From: Roseiarcus sp963772555
GTDB lineage: Bacteria > Pseudomonadota > Alphaproteobacteria > Rhizobiales > Beijerinckiaceae
Direction: 5' to 3'
Assembly (NCBI GenBank): GCA_963772555.1
Contig: CAVYXQ010000020.1
Location: forward strand, 1-64,000
DNA length: 64,000 nucleotides
Shown here piece after piece: positions 1 through 9,292 of the stretch. Both the position numbers and the translations under genes were made by a program. The notes beneath the pieces are model-generated. The model was not told where the DNA came from. It saw nothing but the letters and a program-made list of their open reading frames with translations, and did not search any database. Every line of letters begins with the position of its first letter. The first letter of the stretch is position 1.

Positions 1-834
1 CACAAGGTGACGCATCTCTGCGGCGCGCCGATCGTCATGTCGGTGCTGCTCGACGCGGGCCCCGAGGAACGGCGGCCGCTTCCCCATCTCGTGCGCTTCT
101 TCACCGCAGCCGCGCCGCCGCCCGCGGCGGTCCTGAAAGCCATGAGCGAGGCGGGCTTCGAAGTGACCCATCTCTACGGTCTGACCGAAGTTTATGGGCC
201 CGCCGTCGTCAACGACTGGAAGGACGAGTGGAATGCGCTGGACGGCGAGGAACAGGCCCATCTGAAGGCGCGTCAGGGCGTCCGCTACCACGCGCTCGAG
301 GCGCTCGACGTGCTCGATCCGGAGACGATGGCGCCTGTGCCGGCCGACGGCAAGACGATGGGCGAGGTCATGTTTCGCGGCAATGTCGTGATGAAGGGCT
401 ATCTCAAGAACAGGCCCTCGACCGACAAGGCCTTCGCCGGCGGCTGGTTTCATTCGGGCGATCTCGCCGTCAAGCACCCCGACGGCTACGTGCAGCTGCG
501 CGACCGCTCGAAGGACATCATCATCTCCGGCGGCGAGAACATCTCCTCGATCGAGGTCGAGGACGCCCTGTTCGAGCATCCGGGCGTGCAGCTCGCAGCG
601 GTGGTGGCGCGCCCGGACGAGAAATGGGGCGAGAGCCCTTGCGCCTTCGTCGAAATGAAGCCGGGCGCCAGCGCCACCGCCGACGAGCTGATCGCCTGGT
701 GCCGCGAGCGGCTGGCGCGCTTCAAGTGCCCGCGAACAATCGTGTTCGCCGAGATCCCGAAGACATCGACGGGCAAGGTGCAGAAATTCGCGTTGCGGGA
801 GCATGCGAAGCGCCTGGACGAGTCTCAGGTCTAG
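1..834 (+). CDS. Acyl-CoA synthetase (AMP-binding enzyme), 3' part
   Basis: Open from the first base, so the N-terminal half lies outside the window. The visible 277 codons hold the adenylation core motif YGLTEVYGP, the SGDLA hinge region, the SGGENISS motif and a C-terminal domain ending in the KTSTGK lysine loop that takes part in adenylation. These are standard for enzymes that turn carboxylic acids into acyl-CoA using ATP. The stretch around the core motif resembles DmdB-type 3-methylthiopropionyl-CoA or medium-chain ligases, but the substrate cannot be fixed from this half. The next gene starts 6 bases after the stop codon. Confidence 0.9.
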   Translation, partial: HKVTHLCGAPIVMSVLLDAGPEERRPLPHLVRFFTAAAPPPAAVLKAMSEAGFEVTHLYGLTEVYGPAVVNDWKDEWNALDGEEQAHLKARQGVRYHALEALDVLDPETMAPVPADGKTMGEVMFRGNVVMKGYLKNRPSTDKAFAGGWFHSGDLAVKHPDGYVQLRDRSKDIIISGGENISSIEVEDALFEHPGVQLAAVVARPDEKWGESPCAFVEMKPGASATADELIAWCRERLARFKCPRTIVFAEIPKTSTGKVQKFALREHAKRLDESQV

Positions 835-839
835 CGTCG

Positions 840-1763
840 ATGCCCGCGGACGCCTGGCCGCTCTATTGCCGAGCCCTGCTGGCGGCGTCCGTCGGCGCCG
901 CCGCCAAGCTGTTTCCGGGCCGCGGCGAGGCCGCGCCGGAGCGGGTCCATAGTGTGCGCAAGAGGCTGAAGGAGGCGCGCGCGCTGGCGCGGCTCTTTTT
1001 GCCGTCGATCGGCGAGCCGGCGCGAGTGACGATCGCCGCTCTCGCCGTCGTCCGCCGCCGGGTCGGACGTACGCGCGACCTCGACGTGATGGCGCTGCGC
1101 CTCGAGCGTCTCGCCCCGCCGCCCGAGATTGCGACCCGGCTCCGCGAGGCGATTGCGGGCGAGCGGTCGGCCGCGGCGCGGGCGCACGGCGGCTTCGCCA
1201 CCAGCGCTTCCCGGGCTCAGCTCGGCGCCATCGCCAAGCGGGTCGAAGCCTGGGATCTGCAAGCGGTCCACGAGAGCGACATCGTCGACGCGGTGGCGCA
1301 CACCTACAAGCAGGCGCGCCGGCGCGGCCGCGCCGCCTTCGCCGGCGACGATTCGGCCGCCCTGCATGCGCTCAGAAGCCGCGTCGTCGACTTGCGCTAT
1401 CAGCTCGCGGCGCTCTCTCCCGCTTGGCCCGCCGCGCTCGGCGCGCAAGGCGAGGAACTGGACGCGCTCCGCGACGCGCTCGGCGACTTCAACGATCTCG
1501 TCGTGCTGGCGAAATTCGCCTCGGAGCGTGGCGGCCTCACCCCCGAGGCGATCGGGATGCTGATGGAGCGGGTCGCCGCGAAGCAGCAGAAGCTCCGCCG
1601 CCGCGCCGAAACCGAGTTCCACCGCCTCTTCGCCGAGACCCCTCACGCCTTCGCCGGCCGGCTTTCCGCCTACCTGACGCAGCCGATGGAGAAGCCGACG
1701 CTTGCTGAAGCCTCATCGACCCGACTTGAACACCTATTTTTCAATTATATTTGCCCGAATTAA
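840..1763 (+). CDS. CHAD domain protein
   Basis: A 307-residue protein rich in Arg and Ala. It has the CHAD signature: conserved His and Lys/Arg (VHSVRKRLKEAR near residue 39) and a second RTRDLDVM-like helix, repeated as ALRSRVVDLRY and LGDFNDL in the C-terminal half. CHAD helical bundles bind polyphosphate in characterised members. No CYTH domain is attached. The ATG at 840 is chosen because it follows the upstream stop directly and removes a long basic run that is only a frame shadow of the synthetase gene. Its role here is inferred from the family only. Confidence 0.8.
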   Translation: MPADAWPLYCRALLAASVGAAAKLFPGRGEAAPERVHSVRKRLKEARALARLFLPSIGEPARVTIAALAVVRRRVGRTRDLDVMALRLERLAPPPEIATRLREAIAGERSAAARAHGGFATSASRAQLGAIAKRVEAWDLQAVHESDIVDAVAHTYKQARRRGRAAFAGDDSAALHALRSRVVDLRYQLAALSPAWPAALGAQGEELDALRDALGDFNDLVVLAKFASERGGLTPEAIGMLMERVAAKQQKLRRRAETEFHRLFAETPHAFAGRLSAYLTQPMEKPTLAEASSTRLEHLFFNYICPN

Positions 1764-1770
1764 TTCGCCC

Positions 1771-1873
1771 CTTTCCCCCTTGGGGGGGCCGGGGGCGGGC
1801 CCGCCGGGCGGGGACGGGGGAGGCCTCTAACCCCCTCCCCCCCCGCGGCGTCGTGCGCCGACCCCCCCCCCCT
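1771..1873. other. G-run/C-run tract between convergent genes
   Basis: Between two converging stop codons the DNA has a G7 run, then G5, G3, G3, G4 and G5 runs with 1-6 base spacers at 1782-1820, followed by C5, C8 and a run of about eleven C at 1831-1872. The plus strand fits the four-G-run rule for a quadruplex, and the C runs give the same on the minus strand. The G block at 1810-1822 can also pair with the C block at 1831-1844 across a short loop. A bidirectional transcription block is a reasonable guess. Homopolymer lengths here may be misread. Confidence 0.5.
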
Positions 1874-2016
1874 ACGCTTTCTTTTCCCTCCCTCAGGCGA
1901 ACGCTCAGCTTGATCAGCCGAATATCGCTGGTTCAGCAGACGGGATCCGACGCCCGGATTTCGAGTCGAGCGGCGGCCAGACCGGATCATCGCCGCCGCC
2001 CCAACCTGCGGCTCAG

Positions 2017-3036
2017 TTAGAACTTGAAGTCGTTCACGTTGGCGGGGGTGACGATCTGCGCGGGACCGAGAACCACTTCCCCCTTCGCTCCCACTTTGTA
2101 GTCGCCCAGCAGGCCGGCTTTGAAGGTTTCGCCTTCCTTGCCGGAGATCTTGCATTGAGCAAGCAGTTGTGCGCCGTAATAGGTCAAGTAGCCGAGGTCC
2201 TTGACGTTCCACCAGATATCCTGCACCGAACCGTTTTCGATGTATTTCTTGATTAAGGTCGCCGGCGCCAGGCCCGTCAGTTTGACCTTGCCGAGGCTTC
2301 CGGCCTGCTCCATCGCGCGGGCCGCGGCTGGAAGACCGATACCGGCCGGAATGATGATCCCCTTGAGGTTCGGGAAAGCCTGAACGAGCGCCAATGCCTG
2401 TTGCTGATTGACCTGCTCGCTTTCCTGCCCGTAAGCGACCTGAACCAACTTCATCTTGGCGAACTTAGGCTCCTGCATCCTTTTCTTCATGAAGTCGATC
2501 CAAGCATTTTGGTTTGTCGCGGTCGGCGTCGAAGAAAGGATGGCGAAATCGCCTTCATAGGCGATCATTTGGCCCATGCTCTCCAGCATCATCTCGGCCA
2601 AGCTGTCGCCCTTTGCCTGGTTGAAGAAGAGGCTGCGTGCGGATTCGGCGACGTCGGAATCGTAGGACACGACCTTGACGCCTTGCTGAGCGGCTCTCTT
2701 CAACGCCGGCGCAACGGCGTTGGCGTCATTTCCGGCGATCGCGATCACATCAACCTTCTGGGAGACGAGATTGTTGATGAACTCGATCTGGGCTTCCGCG
2801 GTAGCCTGCGACGGCGCCTCCTGGATGACTTTGCCGCCGATTTCGCCTTGCGCCTCCTCGGCGCCGGTCCTCGCGACCTGAAAATACGGATCCGTGTCGA
2901 GCTTGGGAAGGAAGCCAACCGTCACTGGCCCCTTCGCGCACTCCTCCGCCGCGAGGGCCGCAGATGCGGCCAGAGCCGTCCCGAGAGCTGTGCCGAGAGC
3001 AAGCGCCGCCAGTCTCACCGTGAGTCGCCTTGTCAT
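2017..3036 (-). CDS. Sugar ABC transporter substrate-binding protein, RhaS/LsrB type
   Basis: A 339-residue periplasmic protein with a clear Sec signal peptide (cleavage expected after ...ASAALA near residue 29). It has the type I periplasmic binding fold of the RbsB family. YDSDV, the FFNQ stretch, the SSTPTATNQNAW block and the C-terminal NVNDFKF tail match the rhamnose (RhaS) and AI-2 (LsrB) branch more than ribose binders. It is last in a minus-strand operon, 33 bases after the permease. Two different permease units in the operon also fit RhaPQ/LsrCD. The ligand is not proven: rhamnose, another deoxysugar or a related compound is possible. Confidence 0.85.
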   Translation of the reverse strand: MTRRLTVRLAALALGTALGTALAASAALAAEECAKGPVTVGFLPKLDTDPYFQVARTGAEEAQGEIGGKVIQEAPSQATAEAQIEFINNLVSQKVDVIAIAGNDANAVAPALKRAAQQGVKVVSYDSDVAESARSLFFNQAKGDSLAEMMLESMGQMIAYEGDFAILSSTPTATNQNAWIDFMKKRMQEPKFAKMKLVQVAYGQESEQVNQQQALALVQAFPNLKGIIIPAGIGLPAAARAMEQAGSLGKVKLTGLAPATLIKKYIENGSVQDIWWNVKDLGYLTYYGAQLLAQCKISGKEGETFKAGLLGDYKVGAKGEVVLGPAQIVTPANVNDFKF

Positions 3037-3069
3037 GGTCGTTTCCCTTCTTTTCGAGTGACATTGTGG

Positions 3070-4107
3070 TTAGTCCAGGAGAGCTCCTACCGATTCCGGA
3101 GGTCCCCCCTGGTTCGGGCCGCCGGTTTTGCGCGAAGCGAGGATCGACTGCAGCGCGTCATAAAAGCGCTGCGCGGTGGCGCTGACGAGAAGCGACACGA
3201 TGAGGAGCATTCCGATAACCGTTCCCTGCGCGTCGCCGCCGATCTGGCTGAGGCCGAGGACATTGCGGAGCGAGGCGATCAATATCAGCGCCAGGAAGAC
3301 GCCGGTGAGCTTGCCGCGACCGCCAAAGACACTCACTCCGCCGAGAAGCGCGATGGTGATGACGTCGAGTTCGAGGCCGACCGCGTTGTCGGCGCGGGCG
3401 TTGGCGAGCCGCGCGGTAAAGACGACGCCGGCGATCGCGCAGACCAGTCCGCTAACTATGAACAAGCTCAAGCGGATTTTGTTGACCTTGACGCCGGCAT
3501 ATCGGGCGGCGTCCGGATTGCCGCCGATCGCGTATATACGCCGGCCGATCGAACTATATTGGAGGACGATGACGAAGATCGGCGCCAATAAGAGAAACGG
3601 CGCGATCGTCCAGGGCAGAGGCGTATGGCCGATCGTATTGATGCCGAAGTCGGTGAAGGCGTCGGGAAATTCGTTCACCGATCCGGAGCCGAGGATGATG
3701 TAACCAATTCCTCGAAACATGGCCATGGACCCGAGCGTCACAACGAGAGACGGCAGGCCAAGCCAGGTGACGAGGACGCCGTTGATGGTCCCCGCCGCCG
3801 CGCCGGTCAGCATTGCGAAAACGATGGCGAGTTGAATGGACGCTCCATCGCGAATCGCTGCCCCAAACACGACACTGGAAAGGGCCAGGATGCTCGCGAC
3901 GGAAATGTCGATCTCCCGCGCGATGATCAGGAGCGTCATCGGCAGTGCGATCAGCGCGCGCTCAGAGGCGCCGGCGATTGTCTGCGACAGATTGAAGGTC
4001 GTAACGAAATTCGGCACGGCAAGCGTCGCATAAGTCAGCGCCGCGACAGTGAGCGCAAGAAGAAAGGTCTCCCAGGTGGTCAATCGCTCGAGGAGGCTCG
4101 TCTTCAT
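3070..4107 (-). CDS. Sugar ABC transporter permease, RbsC/RhaQ type
   Basis: A 345-residue inner-membrane permease of the BPD_transp_2 family with about ten hydrophobic segments. The hallmarks REIDISV near the second segment and the GLxSLVVTLGSMAMFRGI block are visible. The ATG at 4107 overlaps the stop codon of the upstream fusion gene as ATGA, which decides the start and indicates translational coupling. A longer frame to 4200 exists but its extra residues are only the other-frame copy of the upstream gene's end. It pairs with the permease half of the fusion protein to form the channel. Confidence 0.88.
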   Translation of the reverse strand: MKTSLLERLTTWETFLLALTVAALTYATLAVPNFVTTFNLSQTIAGASERALIALPMTLLIIAREIDISVASILALSSVVFGAAIRDGASIQLAIVFAMLTGAAAGTINGVLVTWLGLPSLVVTLGSMAMFRGIGYIILGSGSVNEFPDAFTDFGINTIGHTPLPWTIAPFLLLAPIFVIVLQYSSIGRRIYAIGGNPDAARYAGVKVNKIRLSLFIVSGLVCAIAGVVFTARLANARADNAVGLELDVITIALLGGVSVFGGRGKLTGVFLALILIASLRNVLGLSQIGGDAQGTVIGMLLIVSLLVSATAQRFYDALQSILASRKTGGPNQGGPPESVGALLD

Positions 4108-6719
4108 GGCCGCCTCAGCGAATGCTGGGCTCGATGCCCAACGAAAGCGTCGATGGCCACGGCGAGAAGGATGACGAGGCCATAAACGCCCTGCAGCCAA
4201 AGCGGATCGACTCGAACCAGGGTGAGACCGTTCTGGATCACCAGCAATGTCAGAGCGCCGAGCGCAACCCCAAGCACTGTGCCGGCCCCGCCGCGGATTG
4301 CGACGCCTCCGACGACGACGGAAGCGATCACCGTCAGCTCGAAGCCGAGCGCCACTCGGGCGTCAATCGTCGCGTAGCGGGACGCCCACAGCGCGCCGTC
4401 AAAACCTGCGAGCATGCCGGCAAGCATGAAGGCGCCAAGGACCAGGGTCTTCGCGCGAATCCCGATCAGCGCTGCGCCTTCCGGATTCGATCCGATGGCG
4501 TAGAGCTCGCGGCCGAAGGGCAGGCGGCGCAAGGCTATTCCGATGAGAACCAGCGTCGCCACGGCGACGAGAACGACCGCCGGAACTCCGAGGATCCTGG
4601 AACTGGTCAGATCGAGCCACGACTGCGGCACCTGGTCGGCGCTGATTTGCTTTCCCCCCGCCCAAAGGCTGTTCACTCCCCGGAATACGGACAGCGTTCC
4701 GAGTGTCACGACGATGGCGGGGACTCGGCCGACGGTCACGACCGCGCCATTGAGGCCGCCGCACGCGAGGCCGATCAAGATAGCCACCCCGACGCCGACC
4801 AGCACCGGGCTTTGCGGGTGCATATGCACGAAGCGGGCTGCGCCATAGGCGGAAAGGCCAATGACGGAAGCAACCGAGAGATCGATATTGCGCGTCACGA
4901 GCACCAGCATCTGGGCCACGGCGACAATCATCAATAGGGCGGAGTCCATCGCGATCGCCGTGAGGTTCTCGGCGCTGATCATGCGAGGATTGAGCAGCAT
5001 GACCGGCAGACCAACCGCGGCGATAGCGCAAACAAGGCCGGACTCACGCTTCCGGAGTAAACGGTGCAGGAGCGAGGGGTATCCGGGTTTTTGGTCCGAG
5101 ATGACCGGATCCCCGGCAGCATCGATTGTCGAGGTTTGCGCCTCCCCGATCTCTTGCGTCCGTGCGACGGTCGCCGCGCGTTCCGCATCGGTTGCGGCGC
5201 GAATCACGCGCTCTGGATCGGCTTCGTCAGCCGAAAACCGCGCCGTCACGCGCCCCTCGCGCAGAACCACTATGCGATCGCACATCCCGACGAGCTCAGG
5301 CAACTCGGATGAGATGAGGATGATCGCCATGCCTTGCCGCGCGAGCTCGGCGATCATTGCATGCACCTCGGATTTGCTCTGGACGTCGATGCCCTGCGTC
5401 GGTTCGTCGAGGATAAGGACGCGCGGAAGGGTCGCTAGCCATTTGGAGAGGACGACCTTTTGCTGATTGCCGCCGGAAAGCGTCTTCACCAGCTGGTCGA
5501 AGCTTCGAAACTTGAGGCGCAGCCGGAGGAGGTGCGGCTCAACCAGCGCCAGCTCGTGACGCCTTACCACAAGGCCCGCCAACGTCGCCTTCGCAATGAC
5601 GGGCAGGGACGCGTTGGCGAGGATGGAAAAATCCAGCACGAGGCTTTGGCCCAGCCGGTCTTCCGAAACATAGGCGACACCCGCACGCATTGCCGCCGCA
5701 GGGTCGGCGAAGCAGACGTCTTCCCCATCGAGCCGAATGCGGCCTGCGCTCGGCTGGTCGATGCCGAACAGCACGCGTGCAATTTCGGTGCGCCCGCTGC
5801 CCACCAATCCCCCGAGGCCAAGAACTTCTCCCGCGCGAACTTTGAAGGACACGTCAGCGAACGCCCCATCGCGCGACAGACCTTCTACCGCCAGGATTTC
5901 CTCGCCCGGCTTTGTCTGCCGCGGCGGATAGATTGAGTTGAGCGATCGCCCGATCATCATCTGGATCGCCCGATCGCGATCGAGTTCGGCGGCTGGCTGA
6001 ACGCCGATGAGCCGCCCATCGCGCAAAATCGCAATCTGGTCGGCGAGTCGATAGATCTCTTCCATTCGATGGCTGACGAACATCATCGCCACCTGGCGCG
6101 CCTTCAACCCGGCCACGACGGCGAAGAGCCGCTCGACTTCGCGTTGGGACAAGGCCGCCGTCGGCTCGTCCATGATCAGCACCTTGGCGTCGACAGAAAG
6201 GGCGCGGGCAATCTCCACGAGCTGCTGCTCGGATGTGCGCAGCCGCTTCAAGATGTCGTCCGGGCGGCAAGACAGCCCGACGATCGCCAGCAGACGCGCA
6301 GTTCGTTCGCGCATGGCCTCATAGTCGACGCCAAGCGGGTTGTGGGGCATATGTCCAATGAAGATATTCTCGAAGACGGTCAGGTCGGGAAAAAGGCCTG
6401 GATGTTGATGCATCACGGCAATGCCTTGCCGCTGCGCTTCGAGCGGAGACCAGTGCTCGACGGCGACGCCGTCGACGAGGATGTCGCCGGCATCGGCCCT
6501 GTAGACTCCCGCCAGCAGCTTCACGCACGTGCTTTTGCCAGCGCCATTCTCGCCAAGCAGAGCGAGCACCTCGCCCCGCGTCAGATTGAAAGAGACATCG
6601 CTGAGCGCGATCGTTCCGCCGAAGCGCTTGCTCACACGACGCAAGCCGGCCACAGAGATTGAGGAGATCGGATCAGCTGCGAGCGGCGAGTTCGTTGAAG
6701 TTGCGCCAGTTGTCGGCAT
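4104..6719 (-). CDS. Fused sugar ABC transporter ATPase-permease
   Basis: One 871-residue chain joins an RbsA/RhaT-type double ATPase (about residues 20-530) to an RbsC-type permease (about 565-865). The first nucleotide-binding domain has the Walker A GENGAGKST at residues 56-64 and a Walker B ending in MDEPTAAL. The second has the usual degenerate Walker A (GLVGSGRTE), signature LSGGNQQK and Walker B ILDEPTQG. The permease half carries RNIDLSV and a second VVTLGTLSVFRGV block. Related systems normally encode these as two proteins. The start is uncertain: ATG 6719, ATG 6827 and GTG 6950 are all in frame and none has a strong ribosome site. I use 6719 because ATPases of this family have short N-termini. 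Confidence 0.85.
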   Translation of the reverse strand: MPTTGATSTNSPLAADPISSISVAGLRRVSKRFGGTIALSDVSFNLTRGEVLALLGENGAGKSTCVKLLAGVYRADAGDILVDGVAVEHWSPLEAQRQGIAVMHQHPGLFPDLTVFENIFIGHMPHNPLGVDYEAMRERTARLLAIVGLSCRPDDILKRLRTSEQQLVEIARALSVDAKVLIMDEPTAALSQREVERLFAVVAGLKARQVAMMFVSHRMEEIYRLADQIAILRDGRLIGVQPAAELDRDRAIQMMIGRSLNSIYPPRQTKPGEEILAVEGLSRDGAFADVSFKVRAGEVLGLGGLVGSGRTEIARVLFGIDQPSAGRIRLDGEDVCFADPAAAMRAGVAYVSEDRLGQSLVLDFSILANASLPVIAKATLAGLVVRRHELALVEPHLLRLRLKFRSFDQLVKTLSGGNQQKVVLSKWLATLPRVLILDEPTQGIDVQSKSEVHAMIAELARQGMAIILISSELPELVGMCDRIVVLREGRVTARFSADEADPERVIRAATDAERAATVARTQEIGEAQTSTIDAAGDPVISDQKPGYPSLLHRLLRKRESGLVCAIAAVGLPVMLLNPRMISAENLTAIAMDSALLMIVAVAQMLVLVTRNIDLSVASVIGLSAYGAARFVHMHPQSPVLVGVGVAILIGLACGGLNGAVVTVGRVPAIVVTLGTLSVFRGVNSLWAGGKQISADQVPQSWLDLTSSRILGVPAVVLVAVATLVLIGIALRRLPFGRELYAIGSNPEGAALIGIRAKTLVLGAFMLAGMLAGFDGALWASRYATIDARVALGFELTVIASVVVGGVAIRGGAGTVLGVALGALTLLVIQNGLTLVRVDPLWLQGVYGLVILLAVAIDAFVGHRAQHSLRRP

Positions 6720-7068
6720 GCGGTTCAGGCTCTTCGACACCGGAACGATCGCCGTCGCGGCGTCTTTCTTCGGTCGCCGGAGCCAAACCTTCGATTGATT
6801 GTGACCTGCATTTTGATCCGCCGGCATCGAGTCCGGATCGCGGCGACCTTCACGCCATACCTCCCGTTGAATTTGTTTTGTCGGGCTCACCCTCGCAATT
6901 CGGCCGGCCGTTTGCAATACAGCCGCGGCGGGATTTGGCTTGGACGGCACGGCTTATGGCCGCAGCCCGCATCGAATGGAACGAACCGCATCAGCGGTCT
7001 CTTCACGGACTGGGAGATCGGCCGCGGCTCGAGGCGGATCGCGATGACTCGCATATGGCCCGCCGCCC

Positions 7069-8305
7069 TCACGCCGCGCGTTTCACCTCGATCGTCAGGT
7101 GCGAGAGCGAGCGGAAGCGCGCCAGCCTGGCGCGATAGTCGGCCTCGCTTCGCCCGCTCGGCGTCACCACGGAGACGATCGCGCCGAGGTGGCCGGGGCC
7201 GAGCCGCCAGAGGTGCAGATCGGCAATGCGGTCGCCTTCCCCTTCGATCGCCTGCCGCAAGGCGCCAGCCATGCGGCGGTCGGGGTTCATGTCGAGCAGG
7301 ACGGCGCCGGTATCGCGGATGAGCGTCGCCGCCCAGCTCGCGATCACCACCGCCCCGACGATGCCCGCGACCGGGTCCATCCACATCCAGCCGAAGGCGC
7401 CGGCCAGCACGAGGCCGACGATCACCATCACCGAGACGGCCGCGTCGCCCATGACATGAAGGAAGGCGGCGCGAAGATTGTTGTCGCGCGCGGCGGCGCC
7501 CTCAGCGTGCTCATGCTCCTCGAAGACGACGGCGTGGGCCTCGCCATTGATTGCGACATTGGCTCGGAAGGCGTGCGGCTCGGGGATTTCGTCGATCGAA
7601 CTCGAGAAAATCGCCGCGGTCGACGAAGGCGAAGACCTGCCGCGCGCCGTCCGGCCGCATCGTCTCGACCGAAACCAGGGGCGCGTCGAGCGCCGGCCCT
7701 TCGGCGTGGAGCCGGAAGCGCGGCGCAACCCCGTCTTCGAACACGTCGAGGACAACCGCTCCCTTCCGCGTCTCGATCCGCTTCGATTTGTCGTGATCGT
7801 GCGTGCCCCCGTGTCCGTGCGCGTGGCCATGCCCGTCGCGATGATCGCCGCCGCTGAGCAGCCATACGCTGGCGATGTTGACGGCAAGCCCGACGGCCGC
7901 GATCGGGATCGCCTCGACGAATTGGATCGTGACCGGCGCAAACAGGCGCGAGATGGCTTCGTAGCCGATCAGGAGCGCGATCATCGCCAGGATCAGCGCG
8001 CTGGCGAAACCGGCCAGATCGCCGAACTTGCCGGTGCCGAAGGTGAAGCGCGGATCGTCGACATAGCGGCGGGCGAACATGTAGGCGAGCGCCGCAAGCG
8101 TGAGCGCGCCGGCGTGGGTGCTCATGTGCAGCCCGTCGGCGATCAGCGCGATCGAGCCGAACAGCCATCCGCCGACGATCTCGGCCGCCATCATGGCGAC
8201 GCAGAGAATGATCACCGCCCAGGTCTTGCGTTCGCTGGCCTCGTGCCCCTCGCCCAGGAAGACATGCCTATGAAAGGCGGATGCGGCGTGATTGTCTTCG
8301 CTCAT
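7069..8305 (-). pseudogene. dmeF: Cation diffusion facilitator DmeF, frameshifted
   Basis: A Co/Ni exporter of the CDF family split over two frames. The first part (8305 to about 7600) holds four membrane segments, the metal motif HMSTHAG and a His/Asp/Gly-rich cytoplasmic loop typical of DmeF. The second part (to 7069) resumes at SIDEIPEPHAF and holds the last two segments and the C-terminal domain. The break is at 7599-7600, where the coding strand reads GAGTTCG while GAGTCG would give the family's FLES-IDEIPEPH. Removing one base gives a normal 411-residue protein. The upstream repressor gene is intact. It is either a recent mutation or a sequence error. Confidence 0.85.
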
Positions 8306-8314
8306 GGCGCGGCC

Positions 8315-8593
8315 TCATCTGAGATAGGTCCGGACGACATCGAGGAGCTGGTCTGCGGCTTCGGCGTTCAGCGCGCCGGGATGGCGCTGCGCATCGACGA
8401 GATGGGTGCGCACGTGGTCCTCGACCACCTCGGCCATCAGGCCGTTGGCCGCGCCGCGCACGGCGGCGATGAGATGCATCACCTTCTCGCAGCCGGCCTC
8501 GCCCTCGAGCGCCCGCTCGATCGCCTCAACCTGGCCGCGAAGACGGCGCACGCGCGCTACCAGCTTCTGCTTGTCCCGGATGGTGTGGGTCAT
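8315..8593 (-). CDS. dmeR: Ni/Co-responsive repressor DmeR (CsoR/RcnR family)
   Basis: A 92-residue all-helical repressor. With the start at 8593 the metal ligands fall at His3, Cys35, His60 and His64, the exact HCHH numbering of E. coli RcnR, so I choose this ATG over the one three codons earlier. The N-terminus MTHTIRDKQKL is almost that of RcnR. Apo-repressors of this family bind a G-tract operator and release it when Ni(II) or Co(II) binds. It lies 9 bases upstream of dmeF on the same strand, so it probably represses its own operon. A matching operator candidate sits directly upstream. Confidence 0.92.
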   Translation of the reverse strand: MTHTIRDKQKLVARVRRLRGQVEAIERALEGEAGCEKVMHLIAAVRGAANGLMAEVVEDHVRTHLVDAQRHPGALNAEAADQLLDVVRTYLR

Positions 8594-8602
8594 GTTGAGC
8601 AT

Positions 8603-8625
8603 ATAACCTACCGGGGTATCCTATA
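8603..8625. promoter_or_regulatory. Candidate DmeR operator
   Basis: Upstream of dmeR the sequence TACCGGGGTA (8609-8618) is a near-palindrome with a central G tract flanked by AT-rich arms. This resembles the TACT-G-tract-AGTA operators known for RcnR and DmeR. It lies 16-25 bases before the dmeR start, where binding would block transcription or the promoter. The assignment rests on pattern and position only. Confidence 0.5.
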
Positions 8626-8746
8626 CAAGCTGGCCCGATTCGAGTGGGCGCGACGAGGCTTGCAACGGCAAACGTCGCAATCGATTATGCTAGGTACGCC
8701 GGCGGCCAATCGCCGCGAACGGCGGCTTCATCTGGGAGGAGCATCC

Positions 8747-9292
8747 ATGCTGAAATCTGCCGCCGTAGCCCTGTTCAGCGTCGCCGTCCTTGCGACCGCT
8801 GGCGCGGCGAACGCGATGACGCTGACCAGCCCCGACATCAAGCCCGGGGGAAAGATCGCCGACGAGCAGGTCTTTAACGGCTGGGACTGTACCGGCAAGA
8901 ACGTCTCGCCGGCGCTCGCCTGGTCGGGCGCGCCCAAAAGGACCAAGAGCTTTGCCGTCAGCATCTTCGATCCCGACGCGCCGACCGGCAGCGGCTTCTG
9001 GCACTGGTGGGTGGCGAACCTGCCGGCGAGCACAACCTCGTTGCCGAAGGACGCGGGCAGCGGCAAGGGCCTGCCGGAGGGGGCCGTCCAAGTGCGCAAC
9101 GACTTCAGCCTGGCGGGCTATGGCGGCCCGTGCCCGCCGAAGGGCTCGACCCATCACTATCAGATCACGGTCTACGCGCTCGACGTCGACAAGCTCGATA
9201 TCGACGCCACCGCCTCGCCTGCCGTCGTCGGCTTCAACGTCCATGCGCACACGCTGGCCAAGGCGACCCTGACCGGCGTCTACGGGCGGTGA
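8747..9292 (+). CDS. YbhB/YbcL-type PEBP family protein
   Basis: A 181-residue protein with a Sec signal peptide (MLKSAAVALF... to ...GAANA) preceded by a strong GGGAGGA ribosome site at 8734-8740. The phosphatidylethanolamine-binding protein fold is shown by the DPDAPTGSGFWHWW ligand-pocket motif and the HHYQITVYALD strand. Bacterial members are periplasmic or cytoplasmic proteins of unclear function, sometimes linked to kinase inhibition by analogy with Raf-kinase inhibitor protein. It is transcribed away from dmeR and appears monocistronic. Confidence 0.88.
   Translation: MLKSAAVALFSVAVLATAGAANAMTLTSPDIKPGGKIADEQVFNGWDCTGKNVSPALAWSGAPKRTKSFAVSIFDPDAPTGSGFWHWWVANLPASTTSLPKDAGSGKGLPEGAVQVRNDFSLAGYGGPCPPKGSTHHYQITVYALDVDKLDIDATASPAVVGFNVHAHTLAKATLTGVYGR

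Noticed and set aside
228..839. Open frame running into the CHAD gene from upstream
   Set aside because: It is the acyl-CoA synthetase read in another frame; composition is Arg/Gly-rich and the CHAD family starts at 840.
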